Shown here one piece after another: positions 25,084 through 35,268 of a DNA stretch of 64,000 bases (position 1 is its first letter; every line of letters begins with the position of its first letter). The notes beneath the pieces were generated by a model. The model had not been told where the DNA came from. It saw only the letters and a list, made by a program, of their open reading frames with translations, and made no database searches. Both the position numbers and the translations under genes were made by a program. Source of the stretch: Archangium gephyra (lineage in GTDB: Bacteria; Myxococcota; Myxococcia; Myxococcales; Myxococcaceae). The stretch covers positions 8,332,501-8,396,500 of the forward strand of contig NZ_CP011509.1 in NCBI RefSeq assembly GCF_001027285.1, in the 5' to 3' direction.

Positions 25084-26751
25084 TTACGGCTCTCCGCCTT
25101 CAATAGGCAGGAGAACGGACGCGATGGGATTCAACCTGCCCTCCTGGAGGAACGACGGTCCGAGCTCTTCCAGCAGCCGGGCAAGCGTCGCATTCACCAG
25201 CCGGCGCAGCTCGGGACGGGCGGACTCGGGCACCGCCGGCTCCAGCACCGCCACCGCCCGCGCGGCCACGTCCGGGCGCAGCCTCGGGGCCTCCGCGGTG
25301 CCCTCGAAGAGCAGTGCCCCCAGCTCGTCCCGCCGTGCCGAGGGCACCGGCCGAGGCCCCACCTTCCCCTCCAACAGGGCCAGGGCCACGGCGGCGGCGA
25401 AGAAGCGCTCCACGCCCAGGATGCGCGGCTCCACGCCGAAGAGGGCCAGCACCTCGCGCGCCTTCTTCTCCGTGCCACCGAGCAGGGCCCCCAGCAGCGC
25501 CACCTGGGCTTCCGCCCGCGTCAGCACCTCCTCGCTGGCCGCCAGCTCGCGCCTCGAGCGGAAGGACACCGGCTCCGCCCCGGGCACCTTCAACGTGCGG
25601 CGCGGGCGCTTGCGGCGCAGGGCCTCGACGGCGGCGGCCTCCTCCGTGAAGAGCAGCGGTGTGCCCTCCACCTGCGCCAGCGGCTGCTTCATCAGCCGGT
25701 CCGCGCGGAACTTGAGCGCCAGCGTCAGGGAGAAGCCCACCTGGAAGACGCGCCGGGTCTCCGTGTCGCGCACCACCCGTGCGGCCTTGGAGGGGTCTCC
25801 TCCCGTCAGGTGCTCCAGGCCCAGCAGCAGGTAGTCGCGCACCATCTCGCCCACGCGCCGGATGGCGTCCAGGTCCCCGGGGTCCTCCACCTCCGCCACC
25901 AGCGTGGCGTTGGCCAGGTAGCGCAGCTCGCCCTCCAGGTTCTCCCGCTCCACGTCCTCCAGGGCGCGGAAGGCGGCGTCCAGGTAGTCCGGCTGCGCCT
26001 TGGTGGCCACCAGCGCCGCGACGGCCGCCGGAGCCGGCGTGGGCCCGGTGTCCACCCGGCTGAAGAGCCGCGCCGCCTCCTCCAGGGCCGGGAAGCCCAG
26101 GTCCTGCAGCCGCCCCGAGCGGAAGCGGTAGGCCGACTCCTCCAGCTCCCCCGGCACCTCCCAGCGCGTGGCCTCGAGGAAGCGCACCGCCTCGAAGGGG
26201 TTCTCCGCGATGATGTCGGTGAGGATGGAGCGCATGGCCGCCAGCTCCGGGCCCTCCACGCCCTTGAACTCCACCAGGTAGCGGCCCTCGGGCGTCTCCA
26301 GCGTCACGCCCTCCACGTGCACGTCCGGGTTCTCCTCCAGATCGTGGATGAGGGTGAACTCGCGCACCAGCAGCTCGAAGATCTCGGTGTCCACCTTGCG
26401 CAGCTTGCGCAGGAAGTCCTCGGCCTCGTCCCCGCGCGCGGCGCGCAGCCAGGTGAGCACCTGGTGCAGATCCACCTGATCCTTCTTCCACCCGCCCAGG
26501 TCCACGAAGGCGAGGAACTGCTCGGGCGAGGCGAGCTGGACGATCTCGGTGGCGTCCGCCAGCCCCACCTCCATGATGGAGAAGTACAGGTCCTCGGCGG
26601 GCAGCGAGCGCACCAGGGCCCGCGCGTCCCGCGACTCGATGAGGGCCTCCAGCCGCTGCTTGGCGGGCAGCGACGCGAGCTGCCGCCGCAGGGTGTTCAG
26701 CGCCTGCTGGATGTCACTGCCGTTGCCCTTGCTTCCGTTTCCGTTGGACAC
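25084..26751 (-). CDS. DUF6178-like protein of unknown function
   Basis: 555 residues, soluble and largely helical, without a signal peptide or membrane segment. It starts with a Gly/Asn/Ser-rich tail, then a conserved-looking block LNTLRRQLASLPAKQRLEALI, repeated acidic helices (DLYFSIMEVGLADATEIVQLAS; FLAFVDLGGWKKDQVD) and a C-terminal helical array. I associate the pattern with DUF6178, found in delta-proteobacteria, but only from memory. It lies 37 bp downstream of engB in the same direction, so it may be made with that GTPase. No catalytic motif is visible. Confidence 0.6.
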   Translation of the reverse strand: MSNGNGSKGNGSDIQQALNTLRRQLASLPAKQRLEALIESRDARALVRSLPAEDLYFSIMEVGLADATEIVQLASPEQFLAFVDLGGWKKDQVDLHQVLTWLRAARGDEAEDFLRKLRKVDTEIFELLVREFTLIHDLEENPDVHVEGVTLETPEGRYLVEFKGVEGPELAAMRSILTDIIAENPFEAVRFLEATRWEVPGELEESAYRFRSGRLQDLGFPALEEAARLFSRVDTGPTPAPAAVAALVATKAQPDYLDAAFRALEDVERENLEGELRYLANATLVAEVEDPGDLDAIRRVGEMVRDYLLLGLEHLTGGDPSKAARVVRDTETRRVFQVGFSLTLALKFRADRLMKQPLAQVEGTPLLFTEEAAAVEALRRKRPRRTLKVPGAEPVSFRSRRELAASEEVLTRAEAQVALLGALLGGTEKKAREVLALFGVEPRILGVERFFAAAVALALLEGKVGPRPVPSARRDELGALLFEGTAEAPRLRPDVAARAVAVLEPAVPESARPELRRLVNATLARLLEELGPSFLQEGRLNPIASVLLPIEGGEP

Positions 26752-26788
26752 GGCGCGTGCCTACCACAACGGCGGCACGGCTGGGGAC

Positions 26789-27397
26789 TCAGGCCGTCAG
26801 GGTGTTCAGCAACGCGTCCCACACCTCGTCGAAGCCGAGCTTCTCCGTGGCCGAGAAGGCCATCACGGCCTCCCGGGGCAGGGACAGCTCGTCGGCGATC
26901 GCCTGCAGGCGCGGCTTGCGGCGCGCCTTGGGCATCCGGTCGATCTTCGTGGCCACGACGAGAATCTGCCGGTTGGACTCCTGCAGGTAGTCGAGCGTCT
27001 GGAAGTCATCCGGGGTGGGCCCCACCTCGGCGTCGATGATGCTCACCACGATCTTCAGGTCCCGGCGCTTCTCCAGGTACGAGGTGATCATCTTCTGCCA
27101 CTCGGCGCGCTCGGTCTTGCTCACCTTGGCGAAGCCGTAGCCGGGCAGGTCCGCGAAGCGCACGGTGTGGCGCTTGGTGCCGCGCTCCACGTCCACGTCG
27201 AAGAAGTTGAGCGCGCGGGTGCGGCCGGGGGTGTTGGAGACACGCACCAGCTTCTTGCGCACGGCCAGCGCGTTGATCATGGACGACTTGCCCACGTTCG
27301 AGCGGCCCACGAAGGCCACCTCGGGGGCGGGGCTGGTGGGGTAGCCCTTGGGCTCCACCGCGGTGGTGATGAAACGGGCGTCGAGAATCTTGATCAC
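26789..27397 (-). CDS. engB: EngB/YsxC (YihA) ribosome-biogenesis GTPase
   Basis: 202 residues, usual family length. G1 GRSNVGKS, G2 threonine within NTPGRTR, G3 DLPGYG, G4 TKID, G5 FSATEKLG. It helps late assembly of the 50S subunit. The start is GTG 27397, separated by one base from the TAG stop of the cytochrome gene, so translation is probably coupled, although the upstream sequence is a poor ribosome-binding site. The DUF6178 gene follows. All GTP-binding motifs are intact. Confidence 0.93.
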   Translation of the reverse strand: MIKILDARFITTAVEPKGYPTSPAPEVAFVGRSNVGKSSMINALAVRKKLVRVSNTPGRTRALNFFDVDVERGTKRHTVRFADLPGYGFAKVSKTERAEWQKMITSYLEKRRDLKIVVSIIDAEVGPTPDDFQTLDYLQESNRQILVVATKIDRMPKARRKPRLQAIADELSLPREAVMAFSATEKLGFDEVWDALLNTLTA

Positions 27398-27398
27398 G

Positions 27399-27917
27399 CT
27401 ATTTTTTCTTCACGGGCTCGGGCGAGGGAGTCTCGGCCCGGGCCGACTTGCCGGTGCGCGCGGCCGACCAGTGATCGATGGCCTTGAGCGACTCGACGAA
27501 ATTGAACGGCTTGAGCGATGGGGAGGACGCGTCGTGGCAGTTGCGGCAGGCCTTCTCCGAGGGGTCCACCAGGCCCACCAGCCGGGCCAGCTCGGCGTCC
27601 TTCATCACGTAGTTGGGTGAGTAGTACTGGCCACCCCCGTGGCACGTCTCGCAGGTGACGTGGCCGACACCCTGCGAGGCCTGATCCGGCGCGTGGCACG
27701 AGAGGCACCGCGCGTCCTTCTGCTGGGCCTCGGAGAGCGAGTCCCCCGCCCGGGCGTGCTTGGACTGCATCCAGGCGTCATAGGCGGCCGGGTGGCAGCC
27801 CTTGCAGCTCTCCGGGCCGAGGAAGTCGGCGGCCATGGCGGCGCCGGAAAGGGAGAGAGCGAGAGCGAGGGCGAAGGACAGGATCCAGGAGCCGCGAGCG
27901 CGCATCGGTGGGGTCAC
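27399..27917 (-). CDS. Exported tetraheme c-type cytochrome (cytochrome c554-like)
   Basis: 172 residues with a signal peptide (WILSFALALALSLSGAAMA). The mature part has four CxxCH heme sites: CKGCH, CLSCH, CETCH and CRNCH. Residues after the signal (FLGPESCKGCHPAAYDAW) match the start of the cytochrome c554/c-prime family. It would be a periplasmic electron carrier. The tail is Lys-rich (PVKKK). The gene is leftward, divergent from the small secreted protein at 28037, and abuts engB, an unexpected partner. Distal ligands and redox partners are not evident. Confidence 0.85.
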   Translation of the reverse strand: MTPPMRARGSWILSFALALALSLSGAAMAADFLGPESCKGCHPAAYDAWMQSKHARAGDSLSEAQQKDARCLSCHAPDQASQGVGHVTCETCHGGGQYYSPNYVMKDAELARLVGLVDPSEKACRNCHDASSPSLKPFNFVESLKAIDHWSAARTGKSARAETPSPEPVKKK

Positions 27918-28036
27918 TAGCAGACGACCCCCCAGGGGGCAAGGCGGAGGTGCGAAACCTGGCGCTCTTGTGACCTCCCGGACGAAGCGAGGGGGGAGCT
28001 TGAGGCGGTGCGGGGGGATCCGTTACACCTGAGGGG

Positions 28037-28504
28037 ATGAGAACCATCGCCATCGTCGCCGTGCTCCTCGCCGCCGCGCCCGGGGTGGCCAAACCGTGGC
28101 AGGGAGTCGAACCTGGACAGACCAAGAAGGAGCTGGTCATCCAGAAGTTCGGAGAGCCCTCGCGCACCGTCACCGCCGAGGGCAAGGAGATCATCGCCTA
28201 CTTCGACCAGCGGGCCATCAAGGGCACCAAGCAGGTGCAGTTCAAGGTGGACCCGGGCACGCAGCTCGTCGAGCGCATCGACGTCTTCCCCGGCCCCGTC
28301 ATCGACAAGGAGTCGGTGGAGAGCACCTACGGCAACGCCTGCCCGGCCGGCAAGGCGACAGCCAGCCCGTGCTACCAGAAGAAGCTCACCGACGATTTCC
28401 GCACCTACATGCTCTACGCGAAGCTGGGGCTGGCCGTGTTCCTCAACGAGGACGGCAAGACGGTGCACTCGTTCATCTTCACGCCGCAGCCGGCCGGGAA
28501 ATAG
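28037..28504 (+). CDS. Small exported protein of unknown function
   Basis: 155 residues with a signal peptide (MRTIAIVAVLLAAAPGVA). The mature domain begins WQGVEPGQTKKELVIQKFGEPS, a pattern like the SmpA/OmlA (BamE-type) fold, in which a G.t..ev...fG.P motif precedes a two-strand sheet. Two Cys are present (ACPAGKATASPC) and may form a disulfide. It is first in a rightward run with coaE (9 bp downstream). The function is not known and the fold call is tentative. Confidence 0.6.
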   Translation: MRTIAIVAVLLAAAPGVAKPWQGVEPGQTKKELVIQKFGEPSRTVTAEGKEIIAYFDQRAIKGTKQVQFKVDPGTQLVERIDVFPGPVIDKESVESTYGNACPAGKATASPCYQKKLTDDFRTYMLYAKLGLAVFLNEDGKTVHSFIFTPQPAGK

Positions 28505-28513
28505 GCCCCGCGC

Positions 28514-29110
28514 GTGAACCTCTACGGACTGACCGGGGGCATCGCCTCGGGCAAGAGCACCGTGAGCCGGATGTTGCGCGAGCTGGGCGCCCAGGTGCTG
28601 GACGCGGACGTCATCGCCCGCGAGGTGGTGGAGCCGGGCACCCCTGGCCTCCAGGCCGTGGCCGAGCGCTTCCCCGGCGTCCTGGACGCGGACGGCCGTC
28701 TGGACCGGGCGAAGCTGGGCACGCGCGTCTTCGGGGACGCGAAGGAGCGGGCCGCCCTCAACGCCATCCTCCACCCCCTCATCGGCCAGCAGTTCCTCCT
28801 GCGCACCCAGGAGCTGGCCGAGCGGGGCGTGGAGCGGGTCATCTACGACGCCCCCCTCCTCATCGAGAACCGGCTGCACGAGGCCATGAGCGGGGTGGTG
28901 CTGGTCTGGGTGCCCCGCGAGGTGCAGAAGGCCCGGCTGATGGGGCGTGACGGCCTGGACGAGGCGGCGGCGGAAGCCCGGCTGGCGGCCCAGCTACCGC
29001 TCGATGAGAAACGCCAGCATGCGACCTGGCTGGTGGACAACTCGGGAGATCTGGGGACAACCCGGGCCCGGGTGGACGAGGTGTGGCGCGCCATAGTCGC
29101 GCGCGGCTGA
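28514..29110 (+). CDS. coaE: Dephospho-CoA kinase
   Basis: 198 residues. It phosphorylates dephospho-CoA, the last step of coenzyme A synthesis. P-loop GGIASGKST near the N-terminus, then DADVIAREVVEPG, HPLI, YDAPLLIENRLHEAM and the lid region with RL..R, as in all CoaE proteins. Start is GTG 28514; the protein would otherwise lose its first strand before the P-loop. It is followed 23 bp later by an SDR gene. Confidence 0.92.
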   Translation: MNLYGLTGGIASGKSTVSRMLRELGAQVLDADVIAREVVEPGTPGLQAVAERFPGVLDADGRLDRAKLGTRVFGDAKERAALNAILHPLIGQQFLLRTQELAERGVERVIYDAPLLIENRLHEAMSGVVLVWVPREVQKARLMGRDGLDEAAAEARLAAQLPLDEKRQHATWLVDNSGDLGTTRARVDEVWRAIVARG

Positions 29111-29133
29111 GGGACGGGTATGCTCCGCCGCCC

Positions 29134-30318
29134 ATGAGCGAGAAGCGCAAGGAAGCCCGAGGCACGGCCGGGACGTACTTCGTTACCGGCTACCCCGGCT
29201 TCATCGGCAAACGGCTGATTGAGCACATCGTCCGCGAGGAGCCCAAGGCCCACGTCTACGCCCTGGTGCAGCCCAAGCACCTCAAGGAGGCGCAGAAGCT
29301 CGCCTCCCAGCTGCGGGGCACCGGGGCCACGTTGGAGCTGCTCACCGGCGACATCGTGGACATGCACCTGGGCCTGTCCGGCGAGGAGTACCAGCGGCTG
29401 TGCGAGCGGGTGACGCACATCTACCACCTGGCCGCTGTCTTCTACATGGGCGTGCCCAAGGAGACGGCCTGGCGCATCAACGTGGACGGTACGCGCAACG
29501 TGCTGGAGCTGGCGCGCGACTGCGAGCACCTCGAGCGCTTCAACCACTTCTCCTCCTGCCACGTCTCGGGTGACCGCGTGGGCGTCATCGCCGAGGACGA
29601 GCTGGACTGCGGCCAGGACTTCCGCAACGTCTACGAGGAGACGAAGTTCCAGGCGGAGAAGCTCGTCCAGCGCGCCGCCACCACCCTGCCCACCACCATC
29701 TTCCGTCCGTGCAGCGTGGTGGGGGACTCGCGCACGGGAGAGATCGATCGCTTCGAGGGCCCCTACTACCTGGGCATCCTCCTGGTGACGAGCCCGCTGG
29801 TGGTGCCGCTGCCCCTGCCGGGCAATGGCGTGGCCCCGCTCAACGTGGTGCCGGTGGACTACGTGGTGCAGGCGGTGTGGACGCTGTCGCACGACGAGCG
29901 CGCCGTGGGCCGCACCTTCCACCTGGTGGACCCCAACCCGATGAGCGCCCGCCGCGTCTACGAGCTCATCGCCGAGAAGGCCAACAAGAAGCTGCCCCGC
30001 TTCAACCTCTCGGCCCGCGCCGCGGACGTGATGATGCGCCTGCCCGTGCTGGAGAAGCTGGCCCGCCCCCAGCGCGCCGCCCTCAGCTACGTCAACCACC
30101 TGGCCATCTACAACTGCCACAACACCCTGGAGCTGCTGGACGGCACCGGCATCCGCTGCCCTCCCCTCTCCTCGTACCTGGATCAGCTCGTGGCCTACGT
30201 GCGCGAGCAGTACCGCCAGCGCCGCGAGCAGGCCTCCGAGGTGGAGGATCCGCTCGACCGCACCCCCACTCCGCCCTCGGATGAAGAACCGGGCGCCCAG
30301 GCCCGCCGGAGCCGTTAG
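29134..30318 (+). CDS. NAD(P)-dependent SDR / thioester-reductase-like protein
   Basis: 394 residues, extended short-chain dehydrogenase. Nucleotide-binding TGYPGFIG at 18-25, LTGDIVD, HLAAVFYMGVP, and the catalytic pair Tyr167-x3-Lys171 (VYEETKFQAE). The fold resembles fatty-acyl or thioester reductases and sugar epimerases. The C-terminal 60 residues are a charged, Pro-containing tail. ATG 29134 was chosen because the frame upstream overlaps coaE and the Rossmann motif begins soon after. It is followed after 2 bp by a lipoprotein gene. The substrate cannot be told by eye. Confidence 0.8.
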   Translation: MSEKRKEARGTAGTYFVTGYPGFIGKRLIEHIVREEPKAHVYALVQPKHLKEAQKLASQLRGTGATLELLTGDIVDMHLGLSGEEYQRLCERVTHIYHLAAVFYMGVPKETAWRINVDGTRNVLELARDCEHLERFNHFSSCHVSGDRVGVIAEDELDCGQDFRNVYEETKFQAEKLVQRAATTLPTTIFRPCSVVGDSRTGEIDRFEGPYYLGILLVTSPLVVPLPLPGNGVAPLNVVPVDYVVQAVWTLSHDERAVGRTFHLVDPNPMSARRVYELIAEKANKKLPRFNLSARAADVMMRLPVLEKLARPQRAALSYVNHLAIYNCHNTLELLDGTGIRCPPLSSYLDQLVAYVREQYRQRREQASEVEDPLDRTPTPPSDEEPGAQARRSR

Positions 30319-30320
30319 CC

Positions 30321-31277
30321 ATGCACTCCCCCCTCTCCCGCTTCCTCTTCCTCCCCCTGGCCGCCGTGCTCGGCACCGGCTGCCTGGTGATCGACGGCAA
30401 CGGCCCCGACACACAGGACGACCCGTGCGACCCCAACCCCTGCACCCAGGGGGACAAGACCCTGTGCGTCAACGAGGCCGGCAACGCGCGCTGTCTGTGC
30501 AAGCAGGGCACCATCCTGCGGCCCAACGGAACGTGCGAGGCCATCACCACCCTCAACTGCCCCGAGCACACCGGCGACAGCTCCGAGCCGGATGACTGCC
30601 TCACCCGCGCCGTCACGCTCGCCTCCGACGCCACCGTGCAGCGCCAGCAGACCATCGAGCCGGTGGGCGACTACGACTTCTTCCGCGTCGACGGCAAGCT
30701 GCGCACCGTCTACAGCGTCACCGTGGAGCCCGGCGCCGGCTCGCTCATGCCGCGCCTGGATGTGTTCGATCAGGGCGGCCAGTGGCTCACCTCGAAGGAC
30801 GGCCGGCCCAAGGCCCAGGTGGGGTTCAAGGCCCGCGCCACCGCGCCCTACTACGTGCGCGTGAGCCACTCGCCGTTCGATCCCTCCCCCGGCACCGGCC
30901 AGTACGCCCTCTCCCTCACCCCCGTGGGCGAGGACGTGCACGGCGACAGCTCGACGGAGGCCACCACCATCGTTCCGGACCCCGCCAACACCACCACGCC
31001 GACCGACCGCAACGGGCGGCTCGAGTACGATCAGGACGAGGACTGGTTCGCCATCGCCGTGACGAAGGACGTCACGTACCGGATCGAGTTCGACACCAGC
31101 CGCGTGGTGCCCGCCATGGCCGGCTTCACCAAGGAGGACGTGAAGACGCCCTTCTACACGTGGAAGAACTCGTTCGTGGAGCTCCGCGCGGCCAGCACCA
31201 CCACGCTCTACCTCGTCATGTACTCGGACGAGGGCGTGACGGGGAACTACGGCTTCCGCGTGTTCCGCTTCAACTAG
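30321..31277 (+). CDS. Lipoprotein with EGF-like Cys region and two pre-peptidase (PPC)-like domains
   Basis: 318 residues. The signal peptide ends at GTGC (Cys21), a loose lipobox typical of myxobacterial lipoproteins. Residues about 33-75 hold a Cys-rich EGF-like module (CDPNPC, C in DKTLC, CLCKQG). Two beta domains follow, each with the PPC hallmark of a G/D-x-D-x-F sequence: EPVGDYDFFRVDG and YDQDEDWFAIAV. PPC domains usually sit at the end of secreted peptidases, but there is no enzyme domain here, so it is probably a surface-binding protein. The stop abuts the stop of the convergent next gene. Confidence 0.7.
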   Translation: MHSPLSRFLFLPLAAVLGTGCLVIDGNGPDTQDDPCDPNPCTQGDKTLCVNEAGNARCLCKQGTILRPNGTCEAITTLNCPEHTGDSSEPDDCLTRAVTLASDATVQRQQTIEPVGDYDFFRVDGKLRTVYSVTVEPGAGSLMPRLDVFDQGGQWLTSKDGRPKAQVGFKARATAPYYVRVSHSPFDPSPGTGQYALSLTPVGEDVHGDSSTEATTIVPDPANTTTPTDRNGRLEYDQDEDWFAIAVTKDVTYRIEFDTSRVVPAMAGFTKEDVKTPFYTWKNSFVELRAASTTTLYLVMYSDEGVTGNYGFRVFRFN

Positions 31278-32369
31278 CTAGCGGATGGCGATGATGTCCT
31301 GGTCCAGCAGCCGGGCCAGGACACGCAGCGTGTCCAGCCGGGACATGCCGGAGACGGAGAAGAGGGCCTCGAAGCTGAGGCTCCCGTCGATGCGCGACAG
31401 CAGGAAGCCCGCGCGGGGATCCAGGCTGAGCTTCATCAGCTCCGCCATGCGCAGCTTGAGCGTGGGCACCCGCTTCAGGTCCCCCAGCTTCGCCTCCAAC
31501 GAGGCCTGCAGCTGACGCACGCAGCGCTCGCGAGCCGACGCCAACCGCGCGTCACCCGGCGCCAGCTGCTCGGCCTTGCGCAGCAGCTCCATGGCGCTCG
31601 TCACGTCTCCGAGCAAGAGCAGATCCTCCACGCCCTGAAGCAGCGTGGGCAGCTCCTGGCGTGGGGCCACCTGCGGCACGGGCGCGGGCGTGCGCGCGGG
31701 CGCGGCGACGGGCCGGAGGGGCACGGGCGCGGGAGTCACGGCCCGGGCGGCAACAGGCGCGGGCGTGGGCGCAACGGCCCGAGCGGCAACAGGCGCGGGC
31801 GCAACGGCCCGGGCGGCAACAGGCGCGGGCGCCGCCGGCCGAGCGACAGCGGGCGCGGGTGCGGCGGCCCGGGCGGCAACAGGCGCGGGCGCGGCGGGCC
31901 GAGCAACGGCGGGCGCGGGCGCGACGGGCCGGGCGGCAACAGGCGCGGGCGCCGCCGGCTTGGGAGGCTCGGGCTCGGAGAGGAAGGCCAGCACATCGGC
32001 GGTGATGTGGCGGCCCGAGGCCTCGGGAGCCACTTCCTCCTCATCCAGTACGACCACGCTCACCTCCAGCATGGGCTGGGGTGCGGCGAACTCCGAAACC
32101 AGCGGGGGAACGGACGTGAGGGACATGGGCCTCACGGCCGGCGGCGGCGCCGCCGTGACCGGCCCGGAGGCACGAGCGCCCTCCCCCTTCGTGAGCCACT
32201 CCCTCGCCCGGCGGTTGTCCGGATCATGCTTCAGGGCGCGCACGAACAGGCTCCGCGCTCCCGTGGAATCCCCGCCCAGGTGCAGCCAGAGCCCCGCTTC
32301 GATGAGCTGGTTGGCGCGGAGGACATCGTGACCCGGATCGATACCAGGAGAGGCTTGGGGCGCGATCAT
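31278..32369 (-). CDS. Cytoplasmic repeat protein: TPR-like ends joined by an Ala/Pro tandem-repeat linker
   Basis: 363 residues. N-terminus (15-60) is TPR-like (AGLWLHLGGDSTGARSLFVR, ALKHDPDNRRAREWL). A long Ala/Pro/Val/Arg linker (about 140-235) is made of 10-residue units of the type PAPVAARAVA. The C-terminal 120 residues start with a second TPR-like pair (LLQGVEDLLLLGDVTSAMEL) and end with SRIDGSLSFEALFSVSGM followed by LARLLDQDIIAI, a small module I have seen at the ends of myxobacterial signalling proteins. ATG 32369 has a perfect GGAGG six bases upstream. A good promoter lies at 32431-32459. Function unknown. Confidence 0.7.
   Translation of the reverse strand: MIAPQASPGIDPGHDVLRANQLIEAGLWLHLGGDSTGARSLFVRALKHDPDNRRAREWLTKGEGARASGPVTAAPPPAVRPMSLTSVPPLVSEFAAPQPMLEVSVVVLDEEEVAPEASGRHITADVLAFLSEPEPPKPAAPAPVAARPVAPAPAVARPAAPAPVAARAAAPAPAVARPAAPAPVAARAVAPAPVAARAVAPTPAPVAARAVTPAPVPLRPVAAPARTPAPVPQVAPRQELPTLLQGVEDLLLLGDVTSAMELLRKAEQLAPGDARLASARERCVRQLQASLEAKLGDLKRVPTLKLRMAELMKLSLDPRAGFLLSRIDGSLSFEALFSVSGMSRLDTLRVLARLLDQDIIAIR
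31741..31956. repeat. 30-bp coding tandem repeat (7 units)
   Basis: Seven head-to-tail units inside the gene above: one of 36 bp followed by six of 30 bp. Each begins G(C/G)CCG(G/A)GC and contains GGCGCGGGCG. They encode the decapeptide PAPVAARAVA and close variants. Units differ by a few substitutions. Such repeats change number easily, so the linker length probably varies between strains. Confidence 0.75.
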
Positions 32370-32430
32370 CGGGAACCTCCAGAACGGAGCCCTTTCGGGG
32401 GAACTCAGGAAACCGGAACAACCTCCGGAA

Positions 32431-32459
32431 ATCCTAGGCATCCACCCGCATCGCGTCAA
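32431..32459 (-). promoter_or_regulatory. Sigma-70-type promoter of the repeat-protein gene
   Basis: TTGACG (32454-32459) and TAGGAT (32431-32436) are spaced by exactly 17 bp. The predicted start near 32424 leaves a 55-nt leader before ATG 32369. No operator-like repeat was seen. Confidence 0.55.
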
Positions 32460-32521
32460 ACGCTATCGGCGGATTTTTGCAGGGACAATGTATCCCTTCA
32501 TCCGACAAGTGCCCTCTCGCG

Positions 32522-32564
32522 AAAAGGGCCGTGCAACACCTCGGGGAACGAGGGTGCACGGCCC
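32522..32564 (-). terminator. Intrinsic terminator after argD
   Basis: GGGCCGTGCA (32526-32535) pairs perfectly with TGCACGGCCC (32555-32564); the loop contains a further ACCTCG/CGAGGGT pairing. On the minus strand the stem is followed directly by TTTT (32522-32525). It lies about 20 bp after the argD stop and would end the hslV-hslU-argD transcript. Confidence 0.85.
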
Positions 32565-32583
32565 GGAGAAGAGCGGCGGGCGC

Positions 32584-33840
32584 TCAGGCCTTGAGGGCGC
32601 GCTCGAGGATGCGCACGCCGTGGTCCAGGTCGTCGTTGGCGACGGTATAGGCCGGGGCGAAGCGGATGGTCTTCTCACCGGCGGCGTTGACGAGCATGCC
32701 CAGCTCGCGGCACTTGGCGATGAAGGGCGCGGCGTCCTGGAAGAGCTCCACGCCCACCAGCAGGCCCAGGCCCCGCGCCTCCTTGATGACGGTGGGCAGG
32801 CGGCCCTGGAGCTCGCGCAGACGCGAGAGGAAGTACTCGCCCTTCTGGGCCACGTCGCGGAGCATCTGCGGCTCGGTCACCTTGCGCGCGACGACGTTGG
32901 CGGCCACGGCGGCGACCAGGTTGCCACCGAAGGTGGAGCCGTGGGTGCCCGGCACGAGGCTCTTGCCGGCCTCCTCGGTGCACAGCATGGCGCCAATGGG
33001 CAGGCCGTTGCCGAGCGACTTGGCCAGGCTGATGCCGTCCGGGAGGATGCCCTCGTGCTGGTAGGCGAAGACCTTGCCGGTGCGGCCCATGCCGGTCTGG
33101 ATCTCATCCACGAGCAGCAGCAGGCCCTTCTCGTCACACAGGGCGCGCAGGGCCTTGAGGAAGCCCGGAGGCGCCTGGCGCACGCCGCCCTCGCCCTGGA
33201 TGGGCTCCACGAGGATGGCGGCGGTGTGCGGACCCACCGCCCTGCGCACGGCCTCCAGGTCCCCGTAGGGCACGTGGGTGAAGCCGGCGGGCAGCGGCTC
33301 GAAGCCCTTGTGGTACTTCGGCTGGCCGGTGGCCGTGACCGTGGCCAGCGTGCGCCCGTGGAAGGAGTTGTCGAAGCTGATGACCTCGTAGCGGTCCGGG
33401 TTGCCCCGGTCCTTCTGCACCTTGCGGGCCAGCTTGAGGAGGGCCTCGTTGGCCTCTCCGCCCGAGTTGCAGAAGAAGGCGCGCTGCAGGCCCGAGGCGG
33501 TGGTGAGCCGGGCGGCCAGCTCGATCTGCGGCTCCGAGTAGAAGACGTTGGAGACGTGCCAGAGCTTCTCGAGCTGGGCCTTCACGGCGACCACCACCTC
33601 CGGGTGGCAGTGGCCGAGCCCGCACGTGGCGATGCCGCTGATGAGGTCCAGGTACTCACGCCCATCCGCGTCCCAGACGCGCGAGCCCAGGCCGCGCTCC
33701 AGCACGATGGGCTGCTGCTTGTAGTTCTGCAGCAGGTGGGCCTTCGCCTTGTCCATCCACTCCTGGTTCTTGCCCGTGGTGGTGGCCTGGGGGGCGGCGG
33801 AGTCGGTCTTGGCTGTTCTCGTCGGCGTGGTGAGCGGCAC
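32584..33840 (-). CDS. argD: Acetylornithine aminotransferase family protein
   Basis: 418 residues, class-III PLP aminotransferase. GTG start with GGAG five bases upstream. Motifs: SNVFYSEPQIELA, FFCNSGGEANEA, NSFHGRTLATV, VEPIQGEGGV, VDEIQTGMGRTG and the PLP lysine in SLAKSLGNGLPIGA. The reaction expected is glutamate plus N-acetylglutamate semialdehyde to acetylornithine (arginine synthesis). The N-terminal 25 residues are a Thr/Ala-rich extension. It is the last gene of hslV-hslU-argD (18 bp after hslU). Ornithine or succinyldiaminopimelate aminotransferase are alternatives within the family. Confidence 0.85.
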   Translation of the reverse strand: MPLTTPTRTAKTDSAAPQATTTGKNQEWMDKAKAHLLQNYKQQPIVLERGLGSRVWDADGREYLDLISGIATCGLGHCHPEVVVAVKAQLEKLWHVSNVFYSEPQIELAARLTTASGLQRAFFCNSGGEANEALLKLARKVQKDRGNPDRYEVISFDNSFHGRTLATVTATGQPKYHKGFEPLPAGFTHVPYGDLEAVRRAVGPHTAAILVEPIQGEGGVRQAPPGFLKALRALCDEKGLLLLVDEIQTGMGRTGKVFAYQHEGILPDGISLAKSLGNGLPIGAMLCTEEAGKSLVPGTHGSTFGGNLVAAVAANVVARKVTEPQMLRDVAQKGEYFLSRLRELQGRLPTVIKEARGLGLLVGVELFQDAAPFIAKCRELGMLVNAAGEKTIRFAPAYTVANDDLDHGVRILERALKA

Positions 33841-33858
33841 GTGGGCTCCTGGGTGTGA

Positions 33859-35256
<1,398 letters not shown>

Positions 35257-35268
35257 GGTGATGCCCCC

